DNA of 64,000 nt from NCBI RefSeq assembly GCF_003390395.1, contig NZ_QUOV01000001.1, forward strand, positions 4,030,001 through 4,094,000, written 5' to 3'. The translations under genes and the position numbers were made by a program. This DNA is from Thalassotalea euphylliae. Lineage in GTDB: Bacteria; Pseudomonadota; Gammaproteobacteria; Enterobacterales; Alteromonadaceae. A model generated the notes under the pieces. The model saw only the letters and a program-made list of their open reading frames with translations. It ran no database searches and was not told the DNA's origin. Below are positions 53,210 to 62,825 of this stretch, piece after piece. The first letter of the stretch is position 1, and every line of letters begins with the position of its first letter.

Positions 53210-54418
53210 TTGATGACTGCCGCTATCAACTATCAAGATCTTGCAGAAAAAATCAAGCTTTGGGGAGAATCATTAGGTTTTGCACAAATAGGCATTGCCG
53301 ATATTGATCTCAAATCCCATGAGCCATACTTGCAGGCTTGGCTGGACAATCAATACCATGGTTCGATGGATTACATGGCGCGTCATGGCATGATGCGCGC
53401 ACGCCCGCAAGAGCTTGAGCCTGGAACAGTTCGAGTCATTAGTGCCCGTTTAAACTACCTGCCACCAAATGCGAAATTTGCACAAACGCTTAAAAACAAA
53501 AAACTTGGTTATGTAAGTCGATACGCACTAGGGCGTGATTATCACAAGTTAATGCGCAAGCGTTTGCAGCAATTAGGTAAAAAAATTCAAGACTATTGTA
53601 GTGAATTCAACTTTCGCCCATTTGTTGATTCTGCGCCAGTGTTAGAACGACCGCTAGCGGAAAAAGCTGGGCTTGGCTGGGTTGGCAAGCATAGCTTGTT
53701 AATCAACCAACAAGCTGGCTCTTGGTTTTTCTTAGGCGAACTACTGGTGAATTTGCCGTTGCCAGTCGACAGTGCTCCCGAAAATCAATGTGGCAGTTGT
53801 GTCGCTTGCATAAAAATATGCCCAACAAACGCGATAGTCGCCCCATATGTTGTCGATGCCAAGCGCTGTATTTCGTACTTAACCATTGAAAACCAAGGCG
53901 CTATTCCGCTCGAATTCCGCAAAGCCTTAGGAAATCGTATATATGGCTGCGACGACTGCCAATTAATTTGCCCATGGAATAAATTCGGCTCGATTACGCT
54001 GGAAGACGATTTTCATCCTCGCCAGCAACTCGATGCCAGTGAATTAGTAAGCCTATTCACTTGGCAAGAGAACGAATTCTTAGCGCGCACGGAAGGTAGC
54101 CCAATCAGACGAATAGGTTACCAAAGCTGGTTGCGCAATTTAGCGGTAGCACTTGGTAATGCACCTTATGAGGAACAAATCGTTGAAGTACTTACGGCGA
54201 AAAAGCAGCAAGCCGATTTAGCGAGTAATACTGCACTATCGGTTATGGTTATTGAGCATATTGATTGGGCACTTGCTGAGCAGCAAAACAAGGCGAAAGC
54301 AATTGCTGTTGAACTAGTGACTATTGATTCAAGCATCACTGAGTGTGACAAAAAAGCTCAACGCTTAAATCAACGCTTAATTCGCTCTATCGAAAAAGGC
54401 TTGCCCAGAGACGCATAA
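53210..54418 (+). CDS. queG: Epoxyqueuosine reductase
   Basis: Cobalamin- and iron-sulfur-dependent last step of queuosine synthesis in tRNA. The 402 residues include GFAQIGIADIDL, SRYALGRDYHKLMR, VDSAPVLERPLAEKAGLGWVGKH-type sequence, and two 4Fe-4S clusters: CGSCVACIKICPTNAI and CDDCQLICPWN. The divergent place next to nnr is as in E. coli. Confidence 0.97.
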   Translation: MMTAAINYQDLAEKIKLWGESLGFAQIGIADIDLKSHEPYLQAWLDNQYHGSMDYMARHGMMRARPQELEPGTVRVISARLNYLPPNAKFAQTLKNKKLGYVSRYALGRDYHKLMRKRLQQLGKKIQDYCSEFNFRPFVDSAPVLERPLAEKAGLGWVGKHSLLINQQAGSWFFLGELLVNLPLPVDSAPENQCGSCVACIKICPTNAIVAPYVVDAKRCISYLTIENQGAIPLEFRKALGNRIYGCDDCQLICPWNKFGSITLEDDFHPRQQLDASELVSLFTWQENEFLARTEGSPIRRIGYQSWLRNLAVALGNAPYEEQIVEVLTAKKQQADLASNTALSVMVIEHIDWALAEQQNKAKAIAVELVTIDSSITECDKKAQRLNQRLIRSIEKGLPRDA

Positions 54419-54447
54419 CAAACAAGGGCAAATACGTATTACAAAGA

Positions 54448-54471
54448 CTTAGCCTGGTTAACCAGGCTAAG
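54448..54471. other. 24-bp perfect palindrome between queG and the DUF1289 gene
   Basis: Half-site CTTAGCCTGGTT followed directly by its complement. It covers the stop codon of the DUF1289 gene and lies 30 bp after the queG stop. It lacks a T-run, so a convergent-transcript hairpin or weak terminator is the most likely reading. Confidence 0.55.
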
Positions 54472-54760
54472 CAGGATCGGCGCTATGCGAATCACTTATA
54501 TCGCGCGCCGCTAATTGCGTCATAATCGCTTGACGTTGCGCGTTGCTATAAGACCGCCAACTAACGATTTCATCAAGATGGCGCTTACACCCTAAGCAAT
54601 AATCGACCTGATTCAAACAACAATTACGTACACAAGGGCTAGCCATCTCGTAATTAGTCACGTTATGTACCTCGCTATCAATAGCTTCGCCACTGGCTTT
54701 TTCACTGATTTTATTCGTAGGCTTTGTAAGCATAGACAATTTACTATATCGCCTCTGCAT
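54467..54760 (-). CDS. DUF1289 family Cys-rich small protein
   Basis: A 97-residue protein. The C-terminal half holds SPCVRNCCLNQVDYCLGCKR followed by HLDEIVSWRSYS, the C-x3-C, C-x-G-C-x-R and E-I-x-x-W pattern of DUF1289, a possible metal-binding family of unknown role. The N-terminal 35 residues are not conserved in type. The start is uncertain: ATG at 54760 overlaps the preceding gene by 17 bp, ATG at 54733 does not. It probably shares a transcript with that gene. Confidence 0.75.
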   Translation of the reverse strand: MQRRYSKLSMLTKPTNKISEKASGEAIDSEVHNVTNYEMASPCVRNCCLNQVDYCLGCKRHLDEIVSWRSYSNAQRQAIMTQLAARDISDSHSADPA

Positions 54761-57700
54761 TTTGTTTTATCAGCAAGACCTCTTGCTTCATTTGTTCGAG
54801 CAAGCGCTTGGTATTGGCACTGATAATGCCACTTGTAGAAGCAATCGCGTTATTTTTTAACACATGTTCGAATTGCAAGGCTAATTGGCTTAACCCTTGA
54901 GCTGACATTATGTTTGCGATCACACCAACCTCTTTCAACGTCCCCAATATCGCTTGCTCATCTGCATACTTCAATTGTTCAGTAAGCATACGAGCGTGGC
55001 CTATGAGTTCATTAACATAATCATCCAACATAAAGGCAGCTAGTTCAGCCGAACCTTGATTTTTAGCATATACGTCAATATCAAAAGCAGCAGGTAATAG
55101 CTCATTAAGTTGGCCAGTTGAAGCTAGTGCTGAAAAGGACAAATGCTGACTTACTGCTACTTTGCGCGACACCAACCAAGGTGACAGCCTTTGTATCCAT
55201 GCTTCCAGCTCAAATACGGCAGGCACCGTATTAACTTGCCAAGCGCTGATATGCTGTGGTGCTTCGCCTTCGTTTTGATGAGTTCCTTCTGGAGTGTTCG
55301 TTTCATCCTGATCGCCTAGTTCACCTTTGATACTAAAAATACCGCGGCTAATACCTTTGCCGGCGAGCAATTCAATAACTGGCGAAGCACTAAATTCATT
55401 AATAAGCACCAAAAATCGCCCTAAACGCCACTGATTAAGCATTGAAGTTTCATCAACTGCCACTGTCACTTGAAAACCAAGCCAATGAAGCAGGCTTAGC
55501 AATGCATGATGCTGGTCAACTTGCTTTACTGCCAACAGTAGCTCAACACTGGTGTGCGTAAATTGGTGCTGGCTTATCGCATTTGATGAGACAAGCTGAT
55601 TGCTGCTTTGTTTTTGCTTAAGACCTTTGCTGATAGCATGAACAAGCGAATCTCTTGTTAACCAAGCATCCGCTAGAGAAAACAAATCGATTTTAGCTAA
55701 ATCGTCTTGCTGCTTGTGAATCACGGTTAATGTCGGACGCCTTTTGTCAGGCAATAGGGCAAGGGAGTTTTGAATTACGTGATGATGCGCTGCAAAATCG
55801 CCACCAACAACTACCGCATCAATCGCTTTTTGCTTAATTGCAAACTCACTACACTGCGCTTTAAGCGTATCAATATTATCAACCAAACGACACTCAGCTT
55901 TAGCTGATGTTAAGTACTGAGTAATACGTTCCCTTTGAGCAAAGCTTGAAGTTAATACCAGTACTTGAGTAAGAGAAAGACTGGTATCAACTTGGTGTTT
56001 AGTTGCATTTTCGATGATGGCAACAGGAAAGCTTAACACCAATTCCAACGCAAGCTTGTCGGCCTTGATCGTTTTACTGCTGCTCATAGTATGGTCTGGA
56101 GCAGCGCTCTGCATTTGGCCTTGATTAATCGCCACTAACCGCCCGTGCAGAGCACGCAAAAGCTTCTGACAATACGCAGTGTCATGGCTGTTTTCGCTAG
56201 CAAGGTCTTTCATTAATTCAGCAATAGGTGATTGATCAAAATTGGCGTGTTCAGTGCTATTACCAGCCAAGTCGAGTAGTGAAAAACTCAATTGCCAGGT
56301 TTGTTGGCCTCTTGCTTGATCGGCAACGCTCAACGTAATCAATAACTCTTGCTTGTGAAGACCAGCTAACATTAAGTTGCAAAAACCTTCAATTAGGCGG
56401 CTGTAAAGGCCGGTATCAAGGTGAACCTTGTGCCAAACATTAGCCGTTTGACAAATCACCACGTTATTTTTACGTGCAGCATTTTCGCGCGCTAAATTGC
56501 CATTAATTGCCGCATTTAGCTGAGAAATGTTGATATCTTGAGGCATCCTTACCCGTTGTTCAGTGGCTAACTGTGCCATGATTTGCAATTCGTTTAGCCG
56601 CTTTAAAGCACGATTTATGGCTTTATCGTATGATGGCAGGTACGGCAACTGGTGTGACGTTTGGTGCGATGGCAGGTGTGATGACTGAGGATGACCGTGA
56701 GTTTCACTCAGCATACTATTTTGTGATTGCAGTAGCCCTTGAATAAGCATTTTGCTTAATACCTGATAATCGCTGTGTGAGCCTTTAAGCGTCGAACTTC
56801 GCTGTTGTTCCAGTGACTCCTTTTGCACACTTATTTGAGCTTTCAGCTGGTTTATTTCACGGTAGACTATCGAGCAATCGGTGCACGTACCTGACCACTT
56901 GCCGCTTTCTTTACATATGGCGACATCAACAAAAAGCTCTTCGCTGAAGACTAGCAATACATTTTCAACAGAACTTAACTGGCTTTGCTCATTTACTTCT
57001 TGCGATTCAATCTTTCTTACTGACGAGGCAAGAGTATGAAAATTTTGCTTACCAACTAAACGGCGTAAAGCAAACTTAGATAACGAGCGTTCAGGCACAA
57101 TTTCTGAAGCAAACAGCGCGGCACTATCTATGTGCTCTGATAACGAGATAAGCCCACTTTCAAAAGACCATTGCCAAGTCGCAGCGCATTGCGCTAGTTG
57201 TTGCCATTGCTTTTGCTGCGCAGTTGTCAGGCTTTCAACAAATTGTGCAGAATAGGTGTTATTCAGCCTTGCGGTAATGGCTTTTGCCACTTCCTGCTGC
57301 CGCTCTGTTACCGCATTGTGCTTGCTTTCTTCTATCGCTCTTTGTAAATAGGTACCGTCGTTGTCAGCAAGCACTGTCGTGGTAAAACTCACCAGTTGAT
57401 CTAACCTTGCGTGGTGACGACGATGGAGGCGATAAAGCAACAAGGAAGCAATGACGAAAAATAACAATGCAGCTGCCATCAGCCATACAGCCAACTCTGG
57501 CTTTAACGGTATTGAAACCGAATACCCTGCCACAGCAGCAGTCACACTATTGCTGGCGTTAATGTTTTTCATCGTCAATGCTGCTTGTTTGCTTAGCTGC
57601 GCTTGGTATCGATTAAGCTCAACTATTGCAGCATCTATTTGCTGTTGGAATAGTGAATAAAGCCGCTGTTGGCCCTGCCATTTGCCGAACAACGCATGCT

Positions 57701-58400
57701 CTGTAGTGAATATGCCGACCACCAATTTCACGGCATTCGTTAACAATTCATCTGAGCTACTCGTTTGATTCTCTGTTTGCAGGAAAAGCCATTGGGATAG
57801 CTGTTCAACTTGCGCCTTAATTGAGCTCTGGGTCGCAGGAAAAGGTTGCTCGACAGTATCTTGCAACGATGCTTTTAATAGCAACAAAGCAGAATTAAGT
57901 GCCATGTTGGGTTGCGGTGTTTGGCTCGCAAGCATGGTCAAGGCAACGTCTGTTCGTTCAATTGCCAATTGAGTGAGTTTAATATTGCGCTTGGCACTAT
58001 CACTTAATCGAATTAGCGTCGCTTTTTCATAATTAACTAATGCGCTCAGTTTTGGAAATTTTTGACCACTTTTTACCAGCGACTTCATTGCTGGCTCTGC
58101 AACAGTCAACCATGCTTGATGCTGCTCTACAATTTGGGGAGATGGGCTGTGGCGATTTAGCGAATTGACAGCCACTAACAGTTGGTTTGAAATGATTAAT
58201 TGATCGTTTGTTCGATATACATTGGGTAAATGCTGCTCACGCAGTTGATCTGAGCTGTGTTGAACAATAGAAAACGAAGCTGTGATTAGAGCAATGCTTA
58301 ACAGCAAAAAAAACAACGCAATTAACCAAAGTGAATTGAGTTTTTTAGCAGTGATTGGCTTCGTATACGCAATTTCAGTCATGTTAATAAACCCAATCAT
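54744..58400 (-). CDS. Large membrane protein built like a hybrid sensor kinase with degenerate catalytic sites
   Basis: 1218 residues. TM1 is about 24-46; an extracytoplasmic helical domain spans 47-300; TM2 is about 303-323. A PAS-like segment (about 405-500, ATWQWSFESGLISLS) is followed by a Cys pair (506, 509) and a His/Ser/Pro-rich insert (566-590). Residues 640-795 resemble a HATPase domain but lack the N-box Asn and the G boxes. Segments 811-930 and 952-1075 have receiver-like spacing (LLLAVKQVDQHHALLSLLHWLG) without the acidic pair or phosphorylatable Asp. Residues 1110-1215 resemble an HPt domain, where the His of HxLK reads G (GTLKEVGVIAN). All this is by eye. The start could instead be ATG at 58382. 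A second-messenger or scaffold role is inference. Confidence 0.55.
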   Translation of the reverse strand: MIGFINMTEIAYTKPITAKKLNSLWLIALFFLLLSIALITASFSIVQHSSDQLREQHLPNVYRTNDQLIISNQLLVAVNSLNRHSPSPQIVEQHQAWLTVAEPAMKSLVKSGQKFPKLSALVNYEKATLIRLSDSAKRNIKLTQLAIERTDVALTMLASQTPQPNMALNSALLLLKASLQDTVEQPFPATQSSIKAQVEQLSQWLFLQTENQTSSSDELLTNAVKLVVGIFTTEHALFGKWQGQQRLYSLFQQQIDAAIVELNRYQAQLSKQAALTMKNINASNSVTAAVAGYSVSIPLKPELAVWLMAAALLFFVIASLLLYRLHRRHHARLDQLVSFTTTVLADNDGTYLQRAIEESKHNAVTERQQEVAKAITARLNNTYSAQFVESLTTAQQKQWQQLAQCAATWQWSFESGLISLSEHIDSAALFASEIVPERSLSKFALRRLVGKQNFHTLASSVRKIESQEVNEQSQLSSVENVLLVFSEELFVDVAICKESGKWSGTCTDCSIVYREINQLKAQISVQKESLEQQRSSTLKGSHSDYQVLSKMLIQGLLQSQNSMLSETHGHPQSSHLPSHQTSHQLPYLPSYDKAINRALKRLNELQIMAQLATEQRVRMPQDINISQLNAAINGNLARENAARKNNVVICQTANVWHKVHLDTGLYSRLIEGFCNLMLAGLHKQELLITLSVADQARGQQTWQLSFSLLDLAGNSTEHANFDQSPIAELMKDLASENSHDTAYCQKLLRALHGRLVAINQGQMQSAAPDHTMSSSKTIKADKLALELVLSFPVAIIENATKHQVDTSLSLTQVLVLTSSFAQRERITQYLTSAKAECRLVDNIDTLKAQCSEFAIKQKAIDAVVVGGDFAAHHHVIQNSLALLPDKRRPTLTVIHKQQDDLAKIDLFSLADAWLTRDSLVHAISKGLKQKQSSNQLVSSNAISQHQFTHTSVELLLAVKQVDQHHALLSLLHWLGFQVTVAVDETSMLNQWRLGRFLVLINEFSASPVIELLAGKGISRGIFSIKGELGDQDETNTPEGTHQNEGEAPQHISAWQVNTVPAVFELEAWIQRLSPWLVSRKVAVSQHLSFSALASTGQLNELLPAAFDIDVYAKNQGSAELAAFMLDDYVNELIGHARMLTEQLKYADEQAILGTLKEVGVIANIMSAQGLSQLALQFEHVLKNNAIASTSGIISANTKRLLEQMKQEVLLIKQNAEAI

Positions 58401-58586
58401 CCCTTACTTATTGTTACGGCCATTGCTGCTACTTTGCTTTAGTTTAAGTTTTTGCTAGCGCTGTAAAAATAAAGCCTCACACATAAACTACTGCCCCAGA
58501 AGCACTATTAGATTAACAGTATGCTGGCAGGTTTTAGTGTAAGGCAAAATCACTTAGCCATCATCATGCAAGATGCAGGAATTCGT

Positions 58587-58608
58587 GTAAAGAGCCTAGG
58601 CTCTTTAC
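58587..58608. other. 22-bp perfect palindrome after the DUF4442 gene
   Basis: Half-site GTAAAGAGCCT followed by its exact complement. It lies 18 bp downstream of the DUF4442 stop (minus strand). Without a T-run it is a poor terminator; it might be an RNA hairpin with a CTAG loop or a protein site. Confidence 0.5.
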
Positions 58609-58625
58609 CGTATATAAAGGATGGT

Positions 58626-59114
58626 TTACTTGCGCTTTTTAGGTACCCAAGCCCAATTCATTAAACACTCAATAGGCTCTTGTCCTGACTCATCCGTAAT
58701 GGTCACTGGTACCAGCATGTCGCCTTTTTCTTCACTATTAATGGTTGCTATTTGCGCTTCACTGAGTTGAGCTTTAGCGGTCAGCCCACCTTGCATGCGG
58801 CGATTGTAATTGACCGTCATAGATTTCAATAAAGGTAAATGACTGTCTGGCACATTCATACCAAATAAAGTACCCGTGGCTGACTCAGCCAATAACGAAG
58901 CAGCAATTGCGTGAACACCGCCAATATGGTTCTGGACGCGCTTAATGTTAGCAATCGTCAGTACCACTTCCTGATTAGAAACTTTTTGCAATTTAATGCG
59001 TGAAGTACCTGCATATTTTACTTGTGTGCAGAATAGTTTAGTGAGCAAGTAACCATGACAAAACTCAGGTAACTTGTATATTGCCGCCACCGCTTTACTA
59101 AATTTATTTGCCAT
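58626..59114 (-). CDS. DUF4442 hotdog-fold protein
   Basis: A 162-residue soluble protein. NHIGGVHAIAASLLAESATGTLFGMNVPD is the core of the DUF4442 group of hotdog-fold, thioesterase-like proteins: N-x-x-G-x-x-H followed by a long helix. The later M-T-V-N-Y-N-R-R-M-Q-G segment fits the central strands. An acyl-CoA thioesterase activity is suggested by the fold but not proven for this group. Single gene, divergent from the PAP2 gene. Confidence 0.75.
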   Translation of the reverse strand: MANKFSKAVAAIYKLPEFCHGYLLTKLFCTQVKYAGTSRIKLQKVSNQEVVLTIANIKRVQNHIGGVHAIAASLLAESATGTLFGMNVPDSHLPLLKSMTVNYNRRMQGGLTAKAQLSEAQIATINSEEKGDMLVPVTITDESGQEPIECLMNWAWVPKKRK

Positions 59115-59284
59115 CTGTTATCCTTGTTATTGTCATTTTATCGCGTAAATGAATATTAAAAACTTATTGTTGTTGATACTGGTCAGACCTGCAAGCTTTT
59201 TTCTTAAGCCACTTTTATTATTTGTTCACTAAATAGACACATTTTTGTCAAGCAACGGTCATATTAGCCATCTAGATTAGCGGT

Positions 59285-59791
59285 ATGACGGTATTAAACG
59301 ACATGTATCAATACGATTTACGCATCTTACGTTGGTGTGTTAAATCGCGTTACCATCAAAAGTTTATTAGCTGTGTTCGCGCCGTTTCGCGCACAGGTGA
59401 TGGCTATATGCAGGTTTTGCTGCCTGTTCTTATTGCCATTGGCAGTCAAAGCGTTAACTTCTTTTTGTTAGCACTCTTTGCCTTTGCTATTGAGCGCCCT
59501 ATTTACTTTATTTTAAAGAATATTCTCAAGCGTCGCCGTCCACCAGATATCGTGCCAAACTTTTCCTGTTTAGTGCAACCATCAGACAAGTTCAGCTTTC
59601 CGTCAGGCCATACCATGGCGGCCTTTTTGCTGGCAGGGCTGGTGGTTTCAGAACTTGGTTTAATTGCCTTACCCATATATTTTTGGGCCAGTGCAGTTGG
59701 TGCTTCACGGGTTATTTTAGGCGTTCACTTTCCATCGGATATTCTAGCCGGAGCTACGTTAGGCTCGGTCATTTTACTCGGAGTAATTTAA
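59285..59791 (+). CDS. PAP2-family membrane phosphatase
   Basis: A 168-residue protein with several hydrophobic segments. The acid-phosphatase motifs are complete: K-x6-R-P in KNILKRRRPPD, PSGHT, and SRVILGVHFPSD. Such proteins dephosphorylate lipid phosphates (phosphatidate, undecaprenyl pyrophosphate, phosphatidylglycerophosphate) at the membrane. It is shorter than PgpB. The stop is 5 bp before the glycosyltransferase start, so the two are co-translated and may act on one lipid. Confidence 0.85.
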   Translation: MTVLNDMYQYDLRILRWCVKSRYHQKFISCVRAVSRTGDGYMQVLLPVLIAIGSQSVNFFLLALFAFAIERPIYFILKNILKRRRPPDIVPNFSCLVQPSDKFSFPSGHTMAAFLLAGLVVSELGLIALPIYFWASAVGASRVILGVHFPSDILAGATLGSVILLGVI

Positions 59792-59796
59792 GTCGT

Positions 59797-60825
59797 ATGA
59801 AAATACTGTTCAGTATTCAAGGAACAGGTAATGGTCACATCTCAAGAGCAAGAATCTTAGCAAAATACCTCAAAGAACATGCTGTCGACGTTACCTATCT
59901 GATCTCAGGTCGAGAAAGAGAAAAGCTGTTTGATATGGAAGTGTTTGGTGACTTTATGCACCGCAAAGGACTCACCTTTGTTACCAAGAACGGTAAAATT
60001 GACTATGTCAGTACCTTTTTGGAAAACAGTCTGTTCGGTTTTTATCGTGATATCCGTGCCCTATCACTAGCAGAATATGATTTAGTGATCACCGACTTTG
60101 AGCCTGTCACCGCTTGGGCAGGAAAATTACAAGGCAAACCCGTTCTAGGTATTGGCCATCAATATGCATTTGGCGAAAATACGCCTCTGGCTGGCGAGTC
60201 CATGATGGCTAAGTGGATTATGCGTAACTTTGCGCCCGTAACTAACGCTATTGGCTTACACTGGCACCCATACAGTGACAATGTACTGCCGCCGATCATC
60301 GATACCACATTAAGAGCAACAGGCAATAGCGATCTTATCGTTGTCTATCTGCCATTTGAGAATCAGCAACAAGTCAGCGCTGTACTCAATCAACTACCAC
60401 ATTATCGGTTTGTGCAATATTCACCAGAGCTTGAAAACGGTGAGCAAGGCAATGTTAGCCTGAGAAAAACGAGTTATCAGGCGTTTAAGCAAGATTTAGC
60501 AGGTGCAAAAGCCGTTATTTGCAATAGCGGGTTCGAACTAATTAGTGAGTGCTTACACCTAGGAAAACCCATACTAACCAAACCACTTAATGGCCAAATG
60601 GAACAACACTCAAATGCGCTAGCACTTGAGCAACTAAATTATGCGACGGTAATAGATAAAATCACCACCACCAAAGTTGGTGACTGGTTAGATGTTGCCA
60701 AGCAGAATGAAGCAAAACCATTACCCAATGTCGCTAAACATATTGTCGAATGGCTCTTAAAAGGAGACTGGCAGCAGCACCAGCAACTTGGCGAAGGGCT
60801 TTGGGCTAGAGAAACTGGCGCTTAG
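59797..60825 (+). CDS. MJ1255/VC2487-like glycosyltransferase
   Basis: A 342-residue GT-B-fold protein. The ATG at 59797 gives MKILFSIQGTGNGHISRARILAKYL, the typical N terminus; a longer frame runs back into the PAP2 gene and is rejected. GxGHxxRA, TDFEPVTAWAGKLQGKPVLGIGHQYAF and CNSGFELISECLHLGKPILTKP-type motifs match the TIGR00661 family (MJ1255, VC2487), related to MurG and UDP-glucuronosyltransferases. The acceptor is unknown; pairing with a lipid phosphatase hints at a lipid-linked acceptor. Confidence 0.8.
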   Translation: MKILFSIQGTGNGHISRARILAKYLKEHAVDVTYLISGREREKLFDMEVFGDFMHRKGLTFVTKNGKIDYVSTFLENSLFGFYRDIRALSLAEYDLVITDFEPVTAWAGKLQGKPVLGIGHQYAFGENTPLAGESMMAKWIMRNFAPVTNAIGLHWHPYSDNVLPPIIDTTLRATGNSDLIVVYLPFENQQQVSAVLNQLPHYRFVQYSPELENGEQGNVSLRKTSYQAFKQDLAGAKAVICNSGFELISECLHLGKPILTKPLNGQMEQHSNALALEQLNYATVIDKITTTKVGDWLDVAKQNEAKPLPNVAKHIVEWLLKGDWQQHQQLGEGLWARETGA

Positions 60826-60878
60826 TGAATCAGACGCTATCAAAATTCAATCTCGAAAGGTCAACACGCTCTAGATAT

Positions 60879-60923
60879 AAAAAGCGACTTATGCCCTACA
60901 GCTTTTGGCATAAGTCGCTTTTT
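60879..60923. terminator. Strong bidirectional terminator between the glycosyltransferase gene and orn
   Basis: A perfect 17-bp stem (60879-60895 and 60907-60923; core AGCGACTTATGCC) with an 11-nt loop, flanked by A- and T-runs so that it works for both convergent genes. Confidence 0.95.
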
Positions 60924-61003
60924 CGTCTTTTCCTGCGCTACTTAATCACACATTAATTGGGCGCGCACTGATTGGATGCGCATTAATTAGGTAAGTTAAG
61001 CAA

Positions 61004-61549
61004 TTAAAGCTTAAAGAAATGTGCCTTATAAACTTTTAGCTCTTCAATAGATTCGCGAATATCATCAAGTGCCAAGTGCGCCCCTGTTTTCTCAACCTTA
61101 TCCAACACTTCAGGTTTCCAGCGACGTGCCAGCTCTTTTACTGTGCTGACATCTAAATTGCGGTAGTGGAAGTAATCTTCAAACTCCGGCATGTACTTGT
61201 TAATAAAACGGCGATCTTGGCCAATGCTGTTACCACACATCGGCGATTTGCCTTTAGGTACATATTGGCTAATAAATTCAATGGTTGCGGCACTTGCTGT
61301 CGCCAAATCAGTAGTACTTTTTCGGCAGCGTTCAGTTAAACCAGATTTGCCGTGATGCTCAATACACCACTCGCTCATATTATCGAGCACATCATCACTT
61401 TGATGGATCGCAAACACTGGTCCTTCTGCTAATACGTTTAGCTGGCTGTCAGTCACTATGGTGGCAATTTCTAAAATTACATCATGCTCAGGCTCAAGAC
61501 CCGTCATCTCCAGATCCAACCACACTAAATTCGTTTCATTTACGCTCAT
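61004..61549 (-). CDS. orn: Oligoribonuclease
   Basis: 3'-5' exonuclease that clears di- and oligoribonucleotides, including pGpG from cyclic-di-GMP breakdown. ATG at 61549 yields 181 residues, the same length as E. coli Orn; an ATG at 61594 would add an unrelated lead. DEDDh residues are visible: WLDLEMTGL (D, E), [11 protein letters not shown] (D), and the [14 protein letters not shown] end (H, D). Single gene, divergent from rsgA. Confidence 0.97.
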   Translation of the reverse strand: MSVNETNLVWLDLEMTGLEPEHDVILEIATIVTDSQLNVLAEGPVFAIHQSDDVLDNMSEWCIEHHGKSGLTERCRKSTTDLATASAATIEFISQYVPKGKSPMCGNSIGQDRRFINKYMPEFEDYFHYRNLDVSTVKELARRWKPEVLDKVEKTGAHLALDDIRESIEELKVYKAHFFKL

Positions 61550-61724
61550 CAAAGTCTCTTTTTTATAATTCGCTAACAGGGCGTCATTAATCACAATGCT
61601 TGTGTATAAATGCCATGATTGCCCAAAGATTAGCTGATTAGCCGATAAGTCAGTATAATACGTGACAATTACCGGTATTGAAAAGCTGATGTGAACATCA
61701 TGACTTTAATAACAGCGAAATAAC

Positions 61725-62762
61725 GTGGCAAAAGCAAAAAAACTGACCAAAGGGCAAGCGCGCCGAATTCGAGCCAATCAGGCAAAAAAGCTTCGCAATA
61801 AAGCGGAAGAAGTACAATGGCAAGATGAAGAACTAGGCGCACCAGAGCAAGGCGTTGTGATCAGTCGTTTTGGCCAACACGCTGATATTGAAAATAGCGA
61901 GGGCAATACCTTTCGCTGCAATATACGTCGCGGCGTTGATTCATTAGTTTGTGGCGATAAAGTGATGTTTCGCCAAGGTAAATCATCAGAGCATACTGTC
62001 TCTGGCGTGATTGAGGCTGTGCATGAGCGTAGCTCCGCACTTAGCCGCCCCGATGTTTACGATGGCTTAAAACCCGTCGCCGCCAATATCAGCCAAATCA
62101 TTATTGTCACCACGGTACTGCCAGCGTTTAATCCAGATATTATCGATCGCTACATCGTGGCTTGTGTGCAAACCGGCATCAAGCCCGTTATTTTGATGAA
62201 TAAAGCGGATCTTATTGACGAAGAGTTAGCGGAAATCGTTGAAGAGCAGCTCGATATTTATCGCGCGATTGGCTACCAAGTGTTATATGCCAGCAGTGAA
62301 TCCGGTGATGGCATCAAAGAACTTAGAGCCCAGCTGGTCGATGAAACCAGTATTTTTGTTGGCCAGTCCGGTGTTGGCAAATCCACCTTGGTTAACACGT
62401 TAATGCCAGAGCTTGGCTTGTTAACAAAGCAAGTCTCAGAAAACTCGGGGCTCGGTCAACATACGACAACAGTTGCCCGTCTTTATCACTTTGAGCAAGG
62501 GGGCGATTTAATTGACTCGCCTGGCATCCGCGAGTTTGGCCTATGGCATTTAAGTCCAGAACAAGTGGCAGATGGTTTTATTGAATTTGACGACTATTTG
62601 GGCACCTGCAAATTCCGTGACTGCAAGCATGTTAACGATCCCGGCTGTGCCTTGATTGCCGCCGTTGAAAGTGGCGAGATTCACCCAGAGCGATTGGCGA
62701 GCTTCCAGCGCATTGTCGAGAGTTTATCGAGCAATACGCTAACGACCCGTTTTAAAAACTAA
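61725..62762 (+). CDS. rsgA: Small-subunit ribosome maturation GTPase RsgA
   Basis: A circularly permuted GTPase that checks 30S assembly. The 345 residues start (GTG) with MAKAKKLTKGQARRIRANQAKK. An OB domain (GVVISRFGQHADIE) leads to G4 (NKAD), then G1 (GQSGVGKST), then G3 (DSPG), the permuted order. The C-terminal zinc site C-x4-C-x-H-x5-C (CKFRDCKHVNDPGC) is complete. It is 63 bp before psd, as in enterics. Confidence 0.98.
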   Translation: MAKAKKLTKGQARRIRANQAKKLRNKAEEVQWQDEELGAPEQGVVISRFGQHADIENSEGNTFRCNIRRGVDSLVCGDKVMFRQGKSSEHTVSGVIEAVHERSSALSRPDVYDGLKPVAANISQIIIVTTVLPAFNPDIIDRYIVACVQTGIKPVILMNKADLIDEELAEIVEEQLDIYRAIGYQVLYASSESGDGIKELRAQLVDETSIFVGQSGVGKSTLVNTLMPELGLLTKQVSENSGLGQHTTTVARLYHFEQGGDLIDSPGIREFGLWHLSPEQVADGFIEFDDYLGTCKFRDCKHVNDPGCALIAAVESGEIHPERLASFQRIVESLSSNTLTTRFKN

Positions 62763-62825
62763 GCTTAGCCGAACATCAACAGCATTAAATTTAACGAATA
62801 AATAAGAAGTAAAGAGGAAGACTCA

